Shown: positions 1 through 12,222, counted from the stretch's first letter. The stretch: 64,000 nucleotides of DNA from Rhynchopus sp. YZ270_cl-10 (GCA_964035575.1 OZ037855.1:62001-126000), one strand, 5' to 3'. The notes: a model not told the origin generated them from the letters alone. Numbers and translations: made by a program.

Positions 1-140
1 ACTAATTCTAGTCTAAGCCTTATCATTTCGACCCTTTTTGGGGGTGAAAGACTCGCTGGATTCGAAAAGCAATACTAAGGTTATACTAAGTCTAACCCTT
101 CTCAGACGCCTTTTGTGGATCCAACGAGGAAAAAATAAAA

Positions 141-180
141 GGTGAAAGTGCAAACGCCTCACCGTTCATCACGCGGCATG
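141..180 (+). repeat. hairpin repeat R4
   Basis: GGTGAAAGTGCAAACGCCTC, ACCGTTCATCACGCGGCATG. Confidence 0.7.
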
Positions 181-983
181 CAAAAAAATAAATAAAATGG
201 CTTAGAAAAAAAGACAGGAACATGACGTGTGTGCCAAATGCTAACACAACAAATAACAAAATCCCGCCAACTGTGTACTCCTACGTTCAAAGTGGAACAC
301 TAAACTACAAAGGGAGTTCTCAGAAACCAAACGTACAGATGCAATATTTAAGGACATACGGCGTGCATTGATCGGCTTTGCCCCGAAAAAAGAAGGGGTT
401 GTTTTCATTTGCCCCGCAAACTATTGGTTGTTTTGAATAGGCGCAGCACACGAAAAACGTAAACGGAATGTTGGTAAGATGGTGTTGAGTTATCACTTTC
501 TAGCTTAGCCACTGTAAAAGTGAAAAAAAACAACGTGAAAAAGATGGCCGAGTATGCACCACAAAATCTTAAAAGTAAAGTTGCTTTTTTGATACTAACA
601 AATGAAGAGCAGAAGGGCATACCACTGGGAATTCTGATCCGCCATTTTCTCAATTTTTTTTTTAAAAGAACACATCTCAAAAGGAAAACACACTTTTTAA
701 ATAGAAAAAAAGGGACCCACACACGGTACTGGGTACGCCACATCACGTTTCCTTTTGAAGAATGCATTTTTTTTTTTTTTCGTTCTTTTTGATAATTTGT
801 TGGAGTGCAGCAGCCACCTTTTTTTGCGGCCACTTAGCCTACACTCATGCAAGAAAACAACTTTTTTGTCAGTCAAAAAATAGCTCTTTCCCCCTCTAGC
901 CATGAACTGTGTAGGCGCTCGTAACCAAATAAATATTGGGAAAACTACCTTTAAAAAAACACAGATTCAGTGAGGGCGAGGAA

Positions 984-1127
984 GAAAAATAGTAACTCTG
1001 ATAGGTAAAAGGGGGAAAAATGTTTATTCGTTGATTGCTCAATTACCCCCCTGTTGGAGGGGGTGATTGGCGACCGTATCTGAGTAACTACTTCTCCTTT
1101 AAGCTACGCTTTGTAGGTATAAAAAAC
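984..1127 (+). repeat. structured repeat R7, copy 1
   Basis: Starts AATAGTAACTCTGATAGGTA. It contains CAATTACCCCCC-loop-GGGGGTGATTG (11-bp stem), GGCGACCGTATCTGAG, TTCTCCTTTAAG and CTACGCTTTGTAG (small hairpin). It matches 58532-58671, and the upstream GTCAGTCAAAAAAT is shared too. It may derive from a structured RNA; family unknown. Confidence 0.75.
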
Positions 1128-1380
1128 AAAAACTTGCACTTTTTTTTAAAAAAAAAATGGGCGCCAAAGTCGCTACACAAGAGAATCTCTTTAACTATGA
1201 GGGGGTTGCCTACCTAAGGGTGATTCTGTACTGCAATGGTTTTGTATGTGGCCGTTGTGTACACAGAAAAAAACGAGTACAGATTCTTGGCTTAGTGCAG
1301 ACACATTGAGGGAGACTATTTTGTGCAGAGTTCAAGTGGTTATTTTATTTATTTTTCGTTATTTTGTATGTCCTACAATC

Positions 1381-1427
1381 ACCTACCGAGGTAGGGGTCT
1401 GTGCTCAAAATCTCCCGGAGGCTATTG
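1381..1427 (+). repeat. hairpin repeat R6
   Basis: CCTACCGAGGTAGG forms the first hairpin; then GTCTGTGCTCAAAATCTCCC and GGAGGCT. Confidence 0.6.
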
Positions 1428-2086
1428 TACTGAAGAGGATAGACGCAAGAAAAAAAAAGGGTTTTCATTTGCATGTAGCATTTTTTTTTTTTTTGTGATA
1501 ATCTGTATTGCTGGGCCAAACTGGGCTAAACTGTTTTTTTCCCCCACCTTTGATAAAATAAATGGTGGCTTAGTGAGATTGACAGTTCATTTAAAAAATC
1601 ATTTTATCCCTTCCCTATTTGCTTCAGTTGGAAGAAGGGTGAAGGGACATGAGGGTTGGGGGTTGTGTTATTCCTAAAAAAGAAAAATGTGGTGCCAATT
1701 TGAGAATTGAGAAACGATATTTCCTCCTCTCTCCCAGAGGTTTAAAAAAAAATGGCATTTACCGAGGAGCACTGTTGATTCTAAGGGTATAGACGGGGGT
1801 TTTCGTTTTCGTTTTAGGTTTTTTCTTTTTTTTTTCGTTTTTTTCGTTTTTTTGATTATTTTTGATTATTTTTCCCCACTGAAAATTTTGTTGTTGAAGT
1901 TAAAGTGACAAGATACGCCACGTTGTATTGCTCATCTCCCATTTTTTTTTAATTTTTGTCAAAATATAACTCTCGTTCTTTTACATAAATACCCGGCCTC
2001 ACAATATAAAACTACAAGGAAAACTCTGAGACTTTGCAAGACGAGTATGGAGTATGTGCACACTCATCTTTCAAATAAAAATAAAA

Positions 2087-2128
2087 GGTTGGTAAGATGA
2101 ATCTCAGCCTCAGTGCTGAGTCAACCTA
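2087..2128 (+). repeat. hairpin repeat R3
   Basis: GGTTGGTAAGATGAATCTCA, GCCTCAGTGCTGAGTCAACC. CTCAGC and GCTGAG pair; the stem differs from the consensus but still pairs. Confidence 0.65.
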
Positions 2129-3124
2129 CAAAAAAAAAAATTGGATGAAATAATTTTTTGGTGCAGAAAGTGTTCTACAATCCCGGTCTCTACTGCCGTA
2201 TACAGACGAAAGGGAGCGGCAGAAGAAGGGGGGAAGGACCCGCTTTAGGGGCAAAGAGCAAAAAGAAGGAGGGGAAAAGAAGAAAAAAAAACTTCTAAAA
2301 ATGTGTGTACCTCTACACATCTCACAAGAAGAAAAAAAGGGGGATTTTTTGGGTACAATATGATGTTAAGTTTCAGTGCTTAGCATCAATCCCAACTCAA
2401 TAAAAAAAAAAGCCTGAAAGATCGTATCACTGACATTCCTGTAGGGAAAAAAATGGGTGGAGTAAAAAAGGGGGCGTTTGAAAGCAGTTTGGTGGGTAGT
2501 TCCTGAGAGCATTTTTTGTCCCAGAGTGTGTGGTGTGAAAAAAAAATGCAAGGACTGAGGCAGTGTTTCATGGCCTTTTGTTTTCTTTTGTTTTCGTTTT
2601 TTTTTGAAAACTCAGAAAAAAAACCATGCAACAAAATAAATCCTCTACGCCCACCCTCTGCCAGCTTACTTCAGACTTTGATTCGATTTTTTTTTTAGAC
2701 ATCTTACGCTCCATCAACGAAACGAAAATAATTGGAACACAAGGGAGCAACACCTTGTGTGAAGTCAGCGACTCGGGGGGGGGTTTTTTTTTGTGTGGAA
2801 AAACTTTTGGTTTGCCAAGGATATGTTGCATGTGTGCACTAGGCATTTACCATCGCATGCTGTGTGTGTGTGCAGGACTCAGTCTGTACTGCTGCCTCGA
2901 ACCAATACATTAGGGACAAAAAAAAAGTGTGTGTTTTTTAATGTGATTTGTGTATGAGGATTTGTTCATTGAAAATTTTGGTTATATCAGTGTGAAAACC
3001 GAAAACATTATTAATTGGCTGTTCTTCACTGTAAGTTTTCATAAATAATTATGCCCTCAGGTTTTTTGCGTTATTGAGCTTTTTTTGAATACCCTTTTGT
3101 GTTTCAGAGAGAAAAAAAAAGAGC

Positions 3125-3174
3125 GGCTGAAAGTGCAAACGCCTCACCGTTCCTCGGAGAGACGCAGTCACTGG
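3125..3174 (+). repeat. hairpin repeat R4
   Basis: GGCTGAAAGTGCAAACGCCT, CACCGTTCCTCGG, GACGCAGTCACTGGCC. Confidence 0.75.
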
Positions 3175-4100
3175 CCAACAAAATATCTATAATATTGTCA
3201 GGGTATTTTTTGGTCGTCTTTTTGGAGCGTCATAAATCAAAAGACAGTCGCATTGTTGTAATAAAAAACTTTTTGGTAATGCCCGATAAAAAAACTGGGG
3301 GGGGAACAAGAAGTCTTGAAATAGGCTCTGATTCAGTAGAGATTGCGTTGGAATTAAAATTTAAATAAAATGGTGGGCAGGCCAGACTTCGCTTTGGTCG
3401 CAACACCTTCAAAAAAAAAACAAAAAAAAAAAGTTGGAAAAAAAAATGTTGGTTCAGATGAACGTCAGACAAAATGAACGATTTAGCCACCTTCCAAGAA
3501 GAAAACTTGATTAGGTGAAATGTGCTGGAAGGCAGTGACAAAAAAAACACAAAGGAGTAATTGCCAAATGGTTCTCCAGAAAAACTCCAGAAAAACTCCA
3601 TTCAGAAAAACGCTCCTAAAGCCAACAAAGAAAAAAGAAGATGATAACTAACCCAACACTGCCTAGTTACCTTGAAAAAAAAAAACAGAAAAAAAACATG
3701 GGGGTATGGGGTGTGGGGTGGAGGGTGGGAGAAAACTGATAATGTTTTTCTGGCAACGTGACAGCAACCTACTTCGGGGTGTGGAAAAGCGAAATGAGCA
3801 TTTTCCTTGTTCCGCTGTGGTGCAAGCGTCCCAGAAGCAGTGTACGGGATGGGGTGGGTGGGGCGGAAAAGGGGGAACACATGGCATTTTTTCCTATGTA
3901 GGAGGCGTGAACGCTGGACTACCCGATGTGTTCTGTAAAAAAAAAACAAAACAAAACAAAAAAAAAAATGATCACCTAACCTACCCAGGCGGGTTTAGTG
4001 CAGGCACTTCAATCTGCTTCAATCTCTCTCATATGTTTTCTTGTGGTTCTATGGCAGGGGTTCCACACCACTCAAGGCAGTGGGGGCATCTTCCCTGTTC

Positions 4101-4149
4101 TTGAAAACTTGGTATGAGGTAGTGCAGACACCCGAGGATGGGCACTATA
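4101..4149 (+). repeat. hairpin repeat R1 (diverged copy)
   Basis: TTGAAAACTTGG, then TAGTGCAGACACCCGAGGAT and GGCACTATA. The AGTGC/GCACT stem is kept. Confidence 0.5.
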
Positions 4150-5111
4150 CTTTCGTTCTTATTTCGAAAGAGGCTACACAGGCAGCAACTGAAACACTAT
4201 TGTTTTGAATGCACCCATATCTTTTGATAAAAAGCAGTTTTTTTTGAGTATTTAGGATAAAAAAAAACGCCAGACAAAAAGCAAAAAAAAAAAAGTCAAG
4301 GAAAAACACTACCCAATTTTTTTTTTCTTTCGCGAATACCATTCTGCGAGTGGTCGTAAAAAGGAATCGGGGGAGAGAGGTGGGTGGTGTGTTGCAGTTT
4401 TATCCTAAGATTTGTCACAAAAAAAAAGGGGGGTTCCATAGCACTTTCTGAGATTAGATGAATTCAGGGAAAGGTGATAGGACTGCAACCAGTATTTGCC
4501 TCATATTGAAAGTCTTTTGGCGACTCCAAAAAAAAAAAAAAAAAAAAAAAAAAGGCAACAAAAACTGACAGAGTCCCTTTACCACAAAAAATTATCCGTT
4601 TCCAGTGCCTTTTTTACAGTAAATAATGACCTCAAAAAAAATTGGGCCCTTTTTTTTTTTTGCGTTCATTTTATACGACAGTCGCCCATTTGGAGGTTGG
4701 GTTCGCATGACCACCGTACTATTTTTTTTAGATACTGAATAATTCACTATAACCTAGGTAGGCGTGACGCTGGCTGCTCTTTTCTCTTTTTGATAAATTA
4801 TTGGGGTGTGAAGAGATTTATGCCGTCTCTCAGCAAAAAACTCCACTTTTCCCAATTATTCTTTTTTCCTTTTCTTTTTATTTTTGTTGGAAAGAACGTT
4901 TTTGTTTTGTCATCATTTCATAGAGAGAAAGAGCACCGTAGAGTGGCTTTCTTTCGGACGTCGTTCATGTATGTAAAAACATTCGGAAAAGTAAAATGCG
5001 AAAAAATGTTTTACGAAAGTAAAAATCTGCTCGAATATTAATGCTCCGAACATTTTAGTAGGACCAAGAAAGCCACTCTACAGTGATTGATACACCTTTT
5101 TTTTGCTGTTT

Positions 5112-5163
5112 GCTTTGATAATTTGTTGGATTAGTGTAACTGCCACATCGACAGTCTTCACTG
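5112..5163 (+). repeat. hairpin repeat R2 (diverged)
   Basis: TTTGATAATTTGTTGGATTA, GTGTAACTGCCACATCGACA, GTCTTCACTG. Confidence 0.6.
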
Positions 5164-5448
5164 CTTTTTTTTATTATTCACCCTATTTTTCCCCTCACAA
5201 AAAAATGGGAAAAAACGTTGATAGTGCAAAAAACGCCCTATAAGACGCGATCACCAGGAGGGGGAAAAAAAGCTGAGGGGTTTTGATTACATCAAAAAGG
5301 GTAATCAGGGGGGGGGAAGGTTTCATTTCTTGATAAAAGGGGGAGGTTGTCATGATCCTGGAGACCAAAGAGAGAAAGAAAAGCGGCTATGGATAGAAGA
5401 GGGGGTTTTTTTGGTCATATGCATGTAACCGAGACTCATTTTATTGAA

Positions 5449-5498
5449 AGCTTTTGGTTGTATTAGTGTAGACACACCCGAGGATGAACCCCACTTTA
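5449..5498 (+). repeat. hairpin repeat R1 (diverged copy)
   Basis: TTGGTTGTATTAGTGTAGAC, ACACCCGAGGATGAAC, CCCACTTTA. Confidence 0.6.
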
Positions 5499-5522
5499 CT
5501 ACCTTTGGTTGTTTCGACAATA

Positions 5523-5570
5523 GCCTACCGAGGTAGGCGCAGGTTCTGTACAGCGTCGCCTGAAGGCTAT
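5523..5570 (+). repeat. hairpin repeat R6
   Basis: CCTACCGAGGTAGGCG, AGGTTCTGTACAGCGTCGCC, TGAAGGCT. Confidence 0.65.
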
Positions 5571-5937
5571 TTTTAAAAAAAATTTTACGCAGGTACTCTT
5601 TTGTCTGTTTATCGAGTTAACTCGGGAAGGGGGGGACTACAAGTGCAACGACGTTTACTTCATAATTGATTGGTTTTTGGGAGGAAAAAAAAAAGGGCAG
5701 AAAAAAGGAGAGGAGAAAAAGAAAAAACTATTTAAAAAAATCAGGAAAATGTGCGTCGCACTATGTGTGCACGTAAAAAAATGAGTAATGTTCCGCAGGG
5801 AAAATGGCCCATTGATTTCAAACACAATTTTATATAACAACGGTGATCAAAAATACATGGTATCACAACGAGGGGATAAAAACAGATAGAGAGAGAGAGA
5901 GAGAGATACTAACGCATGTGTGAGTGGAGCACTAAAT

Positions 5938-5980
5938 TGTTGGTTTAGCGTAGCTGCCATTCAGACAAAGTCTTCACTGT
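5938..5980 (+). repeat. hairpin repeat R2 (diverged)
   Basis: TTGTTGGTTTAGCGTAGCTG, CCATTCAGACAAAGTCTTCA, CTG. Confidence 0.5.
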
Positions 5981-6857
5981 CAAATTTTATTTTATTTTGT
6001 TGTGTCATTTACTACATTCTCGATATGGCTCATCATCGATACCACTGGTATTCACCCACATTGTTTGTTTAAAAAAAAAAATGAAAATGGAAAAAGGAAT
6101 ATTCCCAATACGAAGAAATGGCACACGACACAGAAGAAAATATTTTTTTTGTTTTGTTCAGAGAGACAGGAGACCTGTATTTTTTTTTTATATAAATTTG
6201 GCTTTCTCACCCTTTGATAAGCTTTATTGGCTTACCTTAGGTTAGCTGTAATGATCTTTTTTCTTTTCTTTTTGCATTGGATGTGTGTTGGGACACCTCA
6301 CCCAACCCAGAAGAATATTTTTTTTTTTTTTTTTGTGTGGAAGAGCTCTCCGACACTCAAGAAATAAAATAGTTTAGATGTCATTCATGATGAACCTGCC
6401 TTGGAGTTTTTGATCACTTTGAAAAGAGCCTTATAGATGGGCCTCACGTACAAGCGAGATGTGCCCTCTGCTCAGCTGTTTTATTTAGTTTCATATGATA
6501 TTCACATTGCAACTCCATCAAAACATACGAGTCTTCGTATAGTCAAAGAAAGGGGTACACTCATGCTGTCCATCGTTTGGTCCTCCCCATTGATGGGTTG
6601 ATCCTGACCCGGTATTGTATGTGCAGAACAATCAATCTCTAAGATATTTCGTGCGGTTCTTTGTTCACTTCTGTCTTTTTTTTGTTCATTTTTTTGTATT
6701 AGTGTAGACTAATCCTTTTGTATGTGGCAGGGAGGGGTAAAGCGGCGGGAAAAGAAAAAGAGTTGGGTCAGATAACAAAGGCTTCATTAGGTCACCCAAA
6801 GAGAAAGAAAATTTTGAAGGGAAAAAAACCCCCGCCCTTCTACGTACCCACACAGTC

Positions 6858-6942
6858 GCGAAACACGTTCTCCAAGTGTCCCAGGGGGGGGAATAACACA
6901 ATGATACCATTAGAGTCACCCATAGGAACAGGAGAGAGATAT
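6858..6942 (+). repeat. repeat R9, left half (split by the 6943 insertion)
   Basis: ACCATTAGAGTCACCCATAG and upstream bases match 11930-12015. The right half continues at 8055. Confidence 0.7.
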
Positions 6943-8054
6943 CAGTCGCTCCCCCGAAAAGTGTCAATTTGAGAAACCCCCAAAAAAAAGTCAAATTTTT
7001 TTTGAAAAAAGTACGTATTTGGGCTTAAATTTGCCCGCTGATTCCATTGGAGCAAGAATTTTGAACTTTTGAAAAAATCAAATTTAGTCAGATCCCAAAA
7101 AAACGGTTTTTGCCGAAAATCTCTCCAAAATCCCAGGATATCAGCCTATTTTTCCGGAGCTGGAAAATGCGCTGTTCGTCGTTTCCGGAGTCCGCGCAAT
7201 AAAATGCAAAAAAAATCGAGAAGATTAGTGGAGTAGAAATTTAGTGAAAGGTGGTCCACGGGGTTATTGCACTTTACCACTGTATTTATATAGGTAAAAA
7301 CCCATGTACAAGAAAACCGTACGAAAAAAGCGGCCTTTTTTGTTGATTGGGGGACAGCTGCTTCTTCCTGTCCTCTCGCTTCACCCGCATGTAGGAGTAC
7401 TGCTCCGATGCGCACTGCCTGATCTGTGACCCCCTTTTTTTTGGTCACACAGGGTGTACAGAGGTCGTGTACAGAGAGTGGATTCCCCCTGTCTGCGCGA
7501 GACAGGCAACGTACACCCAGCTCTTCTCGTGACCTCAGGTTGACGGTCAGCTGAAGACACCAGGACCCAGGGTACGCACGTATTTCGGCAGGACTGCGAT
7601 CTGCCACCCTTTCACGCAGTTGTCACAAAAGCAACATGTTCCAGCATTACCAGTACAGGTTCTGTAATATGAGCCATTTTCCTTAGTGTTTTCCCCTATT
7701 AAAAGTAGTGAAATTTCGATTTGTGGGGTAGAGCCGCCAGCCCACAGGAAAAAAATGGGGTTCAAAAAAAAAAAAAAAAAGTACGGAATTGAAAGATTTT
7801 TGACGAATGAATCCAAAGAAAGCATTCTCGGAAAGTTTTTTCGGCTTTTGGTCGGTCCACAGGTCAGTTTCCTTAGACCACTTTTTCGGCCCTCGTACCC
7901 GAATCCCAGGAAATTAAATATTTTTTTTCCCCCTCGAAAACGCGCTGTTCGTCGTTTCCGCGCGATAAAATGCAAAAAAAATCGATAAGATTAGTGGAGT
8001 AGAAATTTAGTGAAAGGTGGTCCACCAAATTGACACTTTTCGGGGGAGCGACTG
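6943..8054. mobile_element. TIR DNA transposon, hAT-like ends, TSD unclear
   Basis: A 1,112-bp element bounded by near-perfect 29-33 bp inverted repeats, CAGTCGCTCCCCCGAAAAGT and onward. ATAT abuts both ends. The flanks (6858-6942 and 8055-8114) together match 11930-12085, which lacks the insertion. Inside, a block with CTGTTCGTCGTTTCC, GATAAAATGC and TTAGTGGAGTAG occurs twice (about 7165-7255 and 7935-8025). No transposase frame recognised; probably non-autonomous. Confidence 0.75.
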
Positions 8055-8114
8055 ATATATCTGGTGCAAGAGTACCAGTTTTCCGTGCAGGCATACATCG
8101 TGAATCTCTGCAGA
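8055..8114 (+). repeat. repeat R9, right half
   Basis: GAGTACCAGTTTTCCGTGCA then GGCATACATCGTGAATCTC matches 12016-12085. Confidence 0.7.
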
Positions 8115-8371
8115 AAAGCGGATATTGTCAAAAAAGAAATAAAAGACGTCACCAGCCTTGTACAGCTCCCCAAGGAAGCAGAACACATCTTTTTGTTTTT
8201 CAAAAGAAAACATTTGCGTTATAGCCAGTAGTGGTCCCAAAAGTGGCAATGGGAGGGGGGGTAAAGCGGCGGGAAAAGAAAAAATCCCCCCTTTGGACGA
8301 GAAGGGCAGAAGAGGTTGATAACAAAAAAAAAAATGATTGAGAGTGCAAAACACCTCTGCTCCGTGCACGA

Positions 8372-8518
8372 CGGACCAGTCAAGGGTACTACTAGTGGAA
8401 CAACTCGCCACGAAGACTAGATGCCAACTCTACTAATGATATCAAACTATAAAACTAGTCGTAAAACACTAGTCATTTTGGATAGTAGCACTATTAGGAG
8501 TCCCCCTGACTAGTCCAC
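8372..8518. repeat. imperfect foldback, ACTAGT-rich
   Basis: GGACCAGTCAAGGGTACTAC at the left and its inverted counterpart GGACTAGTCAGGGGGACTCC at the right bracket several ACTAGT motifs. It may be a diverged MITE; no target duplication seen. Confidence 0.35.
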
Positions 8519-9363
8519 CGTGTGGGGCTTTCTAACCCCGGAGTGACGTAAAAAGGGGGGTCAAATACACCTTTTTTTGAATTTTTTTTTTTTTTTTTGG
8601 AGAAAAAAAGGGTGGTTCGTTTTGGAGGTTGGATCAGAATCGGCGGTAGAGCGAGAAAAAGAGGGGAGGAAAGAAACTAATTTCATATACTTTCCATTCA
8701 CAACGAACAGAAAGAAGGAAAAAAACAGTTTATACTGGTATGACCACTCAAGCCTGGCGAAGTAGAGTGCAAAAACACCTCACCATACACAATGGCGGGC
8801 ACACACTTCTTCTCTTGGGGTTATCTAACCCCAGCGAGCACTTCACTTGGTATGCACACGGTTACCACGAGGGAGATTGTAACGCATATGATCATTTGAC
8901 CCCAACCAGAGGAAGAGGACGGAAAGGGGTGATGAGAACACGCTGAACATCCTGAATTTCTTTATTACCATCAGAACACAGCAAATTACTTGCAATTTGA
9001 TATATTTCTGACAGGTAACATGAACCACAACATTCAATACGGTCTCCATTCGAGTGAGGGGGTCTTTGAGTAATAGCGGTGTGGTGTCGGTGGAGGTATT
9101 TGAGTAAATCGACGAAAAGTGTCGGTGGGGGGGGGGGGGGGGGAAATGGGTGTTCTGGTTTCGTTTTTAGGGACGTTCCAGACAAAAGAAATAATTGTCC
9201 TAGACGTGAGTTTTTTCGCTTATGGGAGGCTATTTTTTCCTCAAATAGCTACGTTTTTTTAAAGTATAAACGAAAAAAATGTGGTCATCACAAACACCTT
9301 GTTGCAAGATTTCTCTACTAAAACAAAAACAACAAAAAAAAACAAAACAAAAAAAGAGAGAAT

Positions 9364-9415
9364 TTGTTGGAAGTGCAAACGACCCACCGTTCATCGGCGG
9401 ACGTACGCACTGACC
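9364..9415 (+). repeat. hairpin repeat R4
   Basis: TGTTGGAAGTGCAAACGACC, CACCGTTCATCGGCGGACGT, ACGCACTGACC. GTGC/GCAC stem. Confidence 0.75.
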
Positions 9416-9684
9416 AAAAAAAGAAGAAAAAAAGGCAAAATAAACCCTTTTTTTTGTAATGCGACTCATCACACATCTACAAAAAAAATGGCGTTTTGTT
9501 TTTCCAACCAAAAGAAAAGTGGAGTTGATAGTGCAACGATGCAGGCAACTGAAAAAAAGCGGGTGGGTGGGGTGAGGGATATTTTGAGTAAAATATGAAG
9601 TGAGAAGCACTAGAAAAAAAAAACCAATAAACAGTAGGGAAGAGGAACGGGGAATTTGAATAGGGTTTTTATGAAGTCTTTTTT

Positions 9685-9735
9685 TTGAAAACTTGGTTGT
9701 ATTAGTGTAGCCACCCTAGAGTGTGCTCCACTATA
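9685..9735 (+). repeat. hairpin repeat R1
   Basis: After poly(T): TTGAAAACTTGGTTGTATTA, GTGTAGCCACCCTAGAGTGT, GCTCCACTATA. TAGTG and CACTA form the stem. Confidence 0.8.
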
Positions 9736-10123
9736 CCTTGCAGGAAGAGGGACCGGGAAGACAGAGAAAAAAGCGACCAAAAATAAAATAAAAAAGACAA
9801 GGAAATGTAAAAGGGAATTCCCCCCTGCCAAAATAGTGTAGGCGCAAATGGAGGTGGAGTGAAAAGTGTGATTCACGGCAAAGTCAATACTGTGGGAGGG
9901 TGAAAAGGACCCAATAAAGAGCAGAGGTTTTTCGAAGAAAAGGCGTAAAGGGTTCAAGACATATGGGACAAAAAAAAACAGAGTTTTTCTTTTGGGTTTT
10001 TTTGGGGAATATTGTTGTAAAAGTGGTGTGGCCCGCCCCTCGATTTAACCCACTTTTGGGCCATTCTTGGGCCATTCTTGAGCCGTGTTTTTTTAGGTGT
10101 ATTTTTTAATTTTTTTGCCCTTT

Positions 10124-10399
10124 ACACAGTATACACAGTATACACAGTATACACAGTATACACAGTATACACAGTATACACAATATACACAGTATACACA
10201 GTATACACAGTATACACAGTATACACAGTATACACAGTATACACAGTATACACAGTATACACAGTATACACAGTATACACAGTATACACAGTATACACAG
10301 TATACACAGTATACACAGTATACACAGTATACACAGTATACACAGTATACACAGTATACACAGTATACACAGTATACACAGTATACACAGTATACACAG
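10124..10399. repeat. 9-bp minisatellite (GTATACACA)n
   Basis: About 30 copies, nearly perfect (one AATATAC variant near 10182). Open frames through it in several registers are repeat artefacts. Confidence 0.98.
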
Positions 10400-10408
10400 G
10401 GGATTGGG

Positions 10409-10805
10409 AGTACAGTACAGTACAGTACAGTACAGTACAGTACAGTACAGTACAGTACAGTACAGTACAGTACAGTACAGTACAGTACAGTACAGTACAG
10501 TACAGTACAGTACAGTACAGTACAGTACAGTACAGTACAGTACAGTACAGTACAGTACAGTACAGTACAGTACAGTACAGTACAGTACAGTACAGTACAG
10601 TACAGTACAGTACAGTACAGTACAGTACAGTACAGTACAGTACAGTACAGTACAGTACAGTACAGTACAGTACAGTACAGTACAGTACAGTACAGTACAG
10701 TACAGTACAGTACAGTACAGTACAGTACAGTACAGTACAGTACAGTACAGTACAGTACAGTACAGTACAGTACAGTACAGTACAGTACAGTACAGTACAG
10801 TACAG
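10409..10805. repeat. 5-bp satellite (TACAG)n
   Basis: About 79 apparently perfect copies, separated from the 9-bp array by only GGGATTGGG-type bases. True length in the genome may differ from the assembly. Confidence 0.98.
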
Positions 10806-11430
10806 ATTTTAGCCACCGTGTTGTGAATTATTCCTAACCGAAAGGTTCGGACCACCCCAAATTTCCCCTCCAGTCACTATGCAGAGGTGCCTCCGGGTCA
10901 GACCTAGCGTGAAAACCACCCCAAAAAAAACACCGGGTAACAAATTAAAAAAGGGACCCCCCCTCGATTTAACTCGGGCCACACCATTTAAAAGCATTAT
11001 TTTTTTTTTTTTGACAACAAACAGTGAGGCGGGACAACAGCAACATAACTAGAGAGAGAGGGAAACATAGAAAAAATAAATCAGAAGAAGAAGAAATACA
11101 AGAAAACTTTATTTGGCGTATGAGCTAAACCCGCCACACACAATCTTAAAAATAGGCAAGAAAAAGAAAAGAGAAAAATGTCAGACAAAAAAAAAAATAA
11201 GGATGAAACAGAAATTATCGTATCGCAGATAACAAAGAATTTTACTACCGAAAAAAACCAACATTTTTTTACCGTAGCTCTTTTTGGCTTTGAGAAAAAA
11301 AATTGTTCGAACAATTTTGAAAAATATGGTAGTAACAGGAGAAGCTTGTATTTTAAAAAAAACTTCCCTGTTTTAACAATAATGTTCTCGAGGTTTTCAC
11401 TTCGTTTTGCTTCACACGTTGCGTCGATAA

Positions 11431-11475
11431 TCGCCTACGGATATAGGTCGTGTACACAGCGTCACCCTAAGGCTC
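11431..11475 (+). repeat. hairpin repeat R6
   Basis: CGCCTACGGATATAGGTCGT, GTACACAGCGTCACCCTAAG, GCT. Confidence 0.6.
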
Positions 11476-11929
11476 TGTACTTAATTATAGAAGCAAATTG
11501 TCCAAACCGTCAGCTTTTTTAAATAAAAAACCTGATTTGTGAAACCCGAGGAATGAGCTCCGAGCTCACCATACTAAACACATTTTTTTTTTTTTTTTTT
11601 TTTTGCTTTTTTTTTTGTTTACTTTTTTGTTCATTTAAGGTGGTGCGACATGTAAGAACGCGACAGAAAATAAGGCGAAAAAAAGAATAGTTTGACAGAT
11701 GACCTATAAGCCTCAGACAGCTCTTATGTCATCTAAAATAAGGAGGAAGAAAAAACTGGAAACTCATGAAATGAACAAGCCTCCACTTGAGGTAATCGAA
11801 CGTCAGTTTTTTTTTTTTTTTTTTTTTTTTTTGTGATTTTACAAAGATTTGTTTTGTCCTTTTGCTGTGCCTTGTACAGCAAGCAAAGAACATCATGTAA
11901 AACCGCACCAACACGCCTGTTGCAACACT

Positions 11930-12085
11930 GAACGGAAACACTTTCTCCAGACGTCCAAAGGCGAAACAATAACACTAAGCAATGCTACCATTAGAGTCAC
12001 CCATAGGAACCCTATAGAGACATATGTCCGGTACAAAAAGAGTACCAGTTTTCCGTGCAGGCATACACCGTGAATCTCTGCAGAC
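11930..12085 (+). repeat. repeat R9, uninterrupted copy
   Basis: This carries both halves of R9 joined, and so serves as the pre-insertion state for the 6943-8054 element. Confidence 0.75.
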
Positions 12086-12182
12086 ACACAGATAGAAAAA
12101 GGAGTTTTGCAAGACATCTGTGATACGCCGTTAGCGTACTCTCGATGGACAGGCAATAATGAAAAGAAAGAAAAAAATAAAA

Positions 12183-12222
12183 GTGGAAGTTGATAGTGCA
12201 TAAACGCCTGGACGCAGGCACC
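12183..12222 (+). repeat. hairpin repeat R4
   Basis: GAAGTTGATAGTGCATAAAC, GCCTGGACGCAGGCACC. Confidence 0.65.

Larger units (their letters stand above)
1..6857. other. gene-free repeat-rich DNA
   Basis: No protein or RNA gene is supported. The stretch holds R7 (984), R3 (2087), R4 (141, 3125), R1 (4101, 5449), R2 (5112, 5938) and R6 (1381, 5523), many A/T runs of 8-24 bases and a GA run near 5887. Open frames are short and dominated by Lys/Phe homopolymers. Confidence 0.7.
8115..10123. other. gene-free DNA between transposon and satellite arrays
   Basis: Contains the imperfect foldback at 8372, an R4 copy (9364), an R1 copy (9685), a poly(G) tract (9127-9142) and A/T runs. No gene supported. 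Confidence 0.65.

Noticed and set aside
141-9415. CRISPR-like array from recurring hairpins
   Set aside because: Spacing is irregular (hundreds to thousands of bases), sequences diverge, and the genome is eukaryotic.
10078-10855. Long open frames (up to 249 codons) on both strands
   Set aside because: They read through the 9-bp and 5-bp satellites and encode only YTV, YTQ, CIL or YSTVQ repeats.
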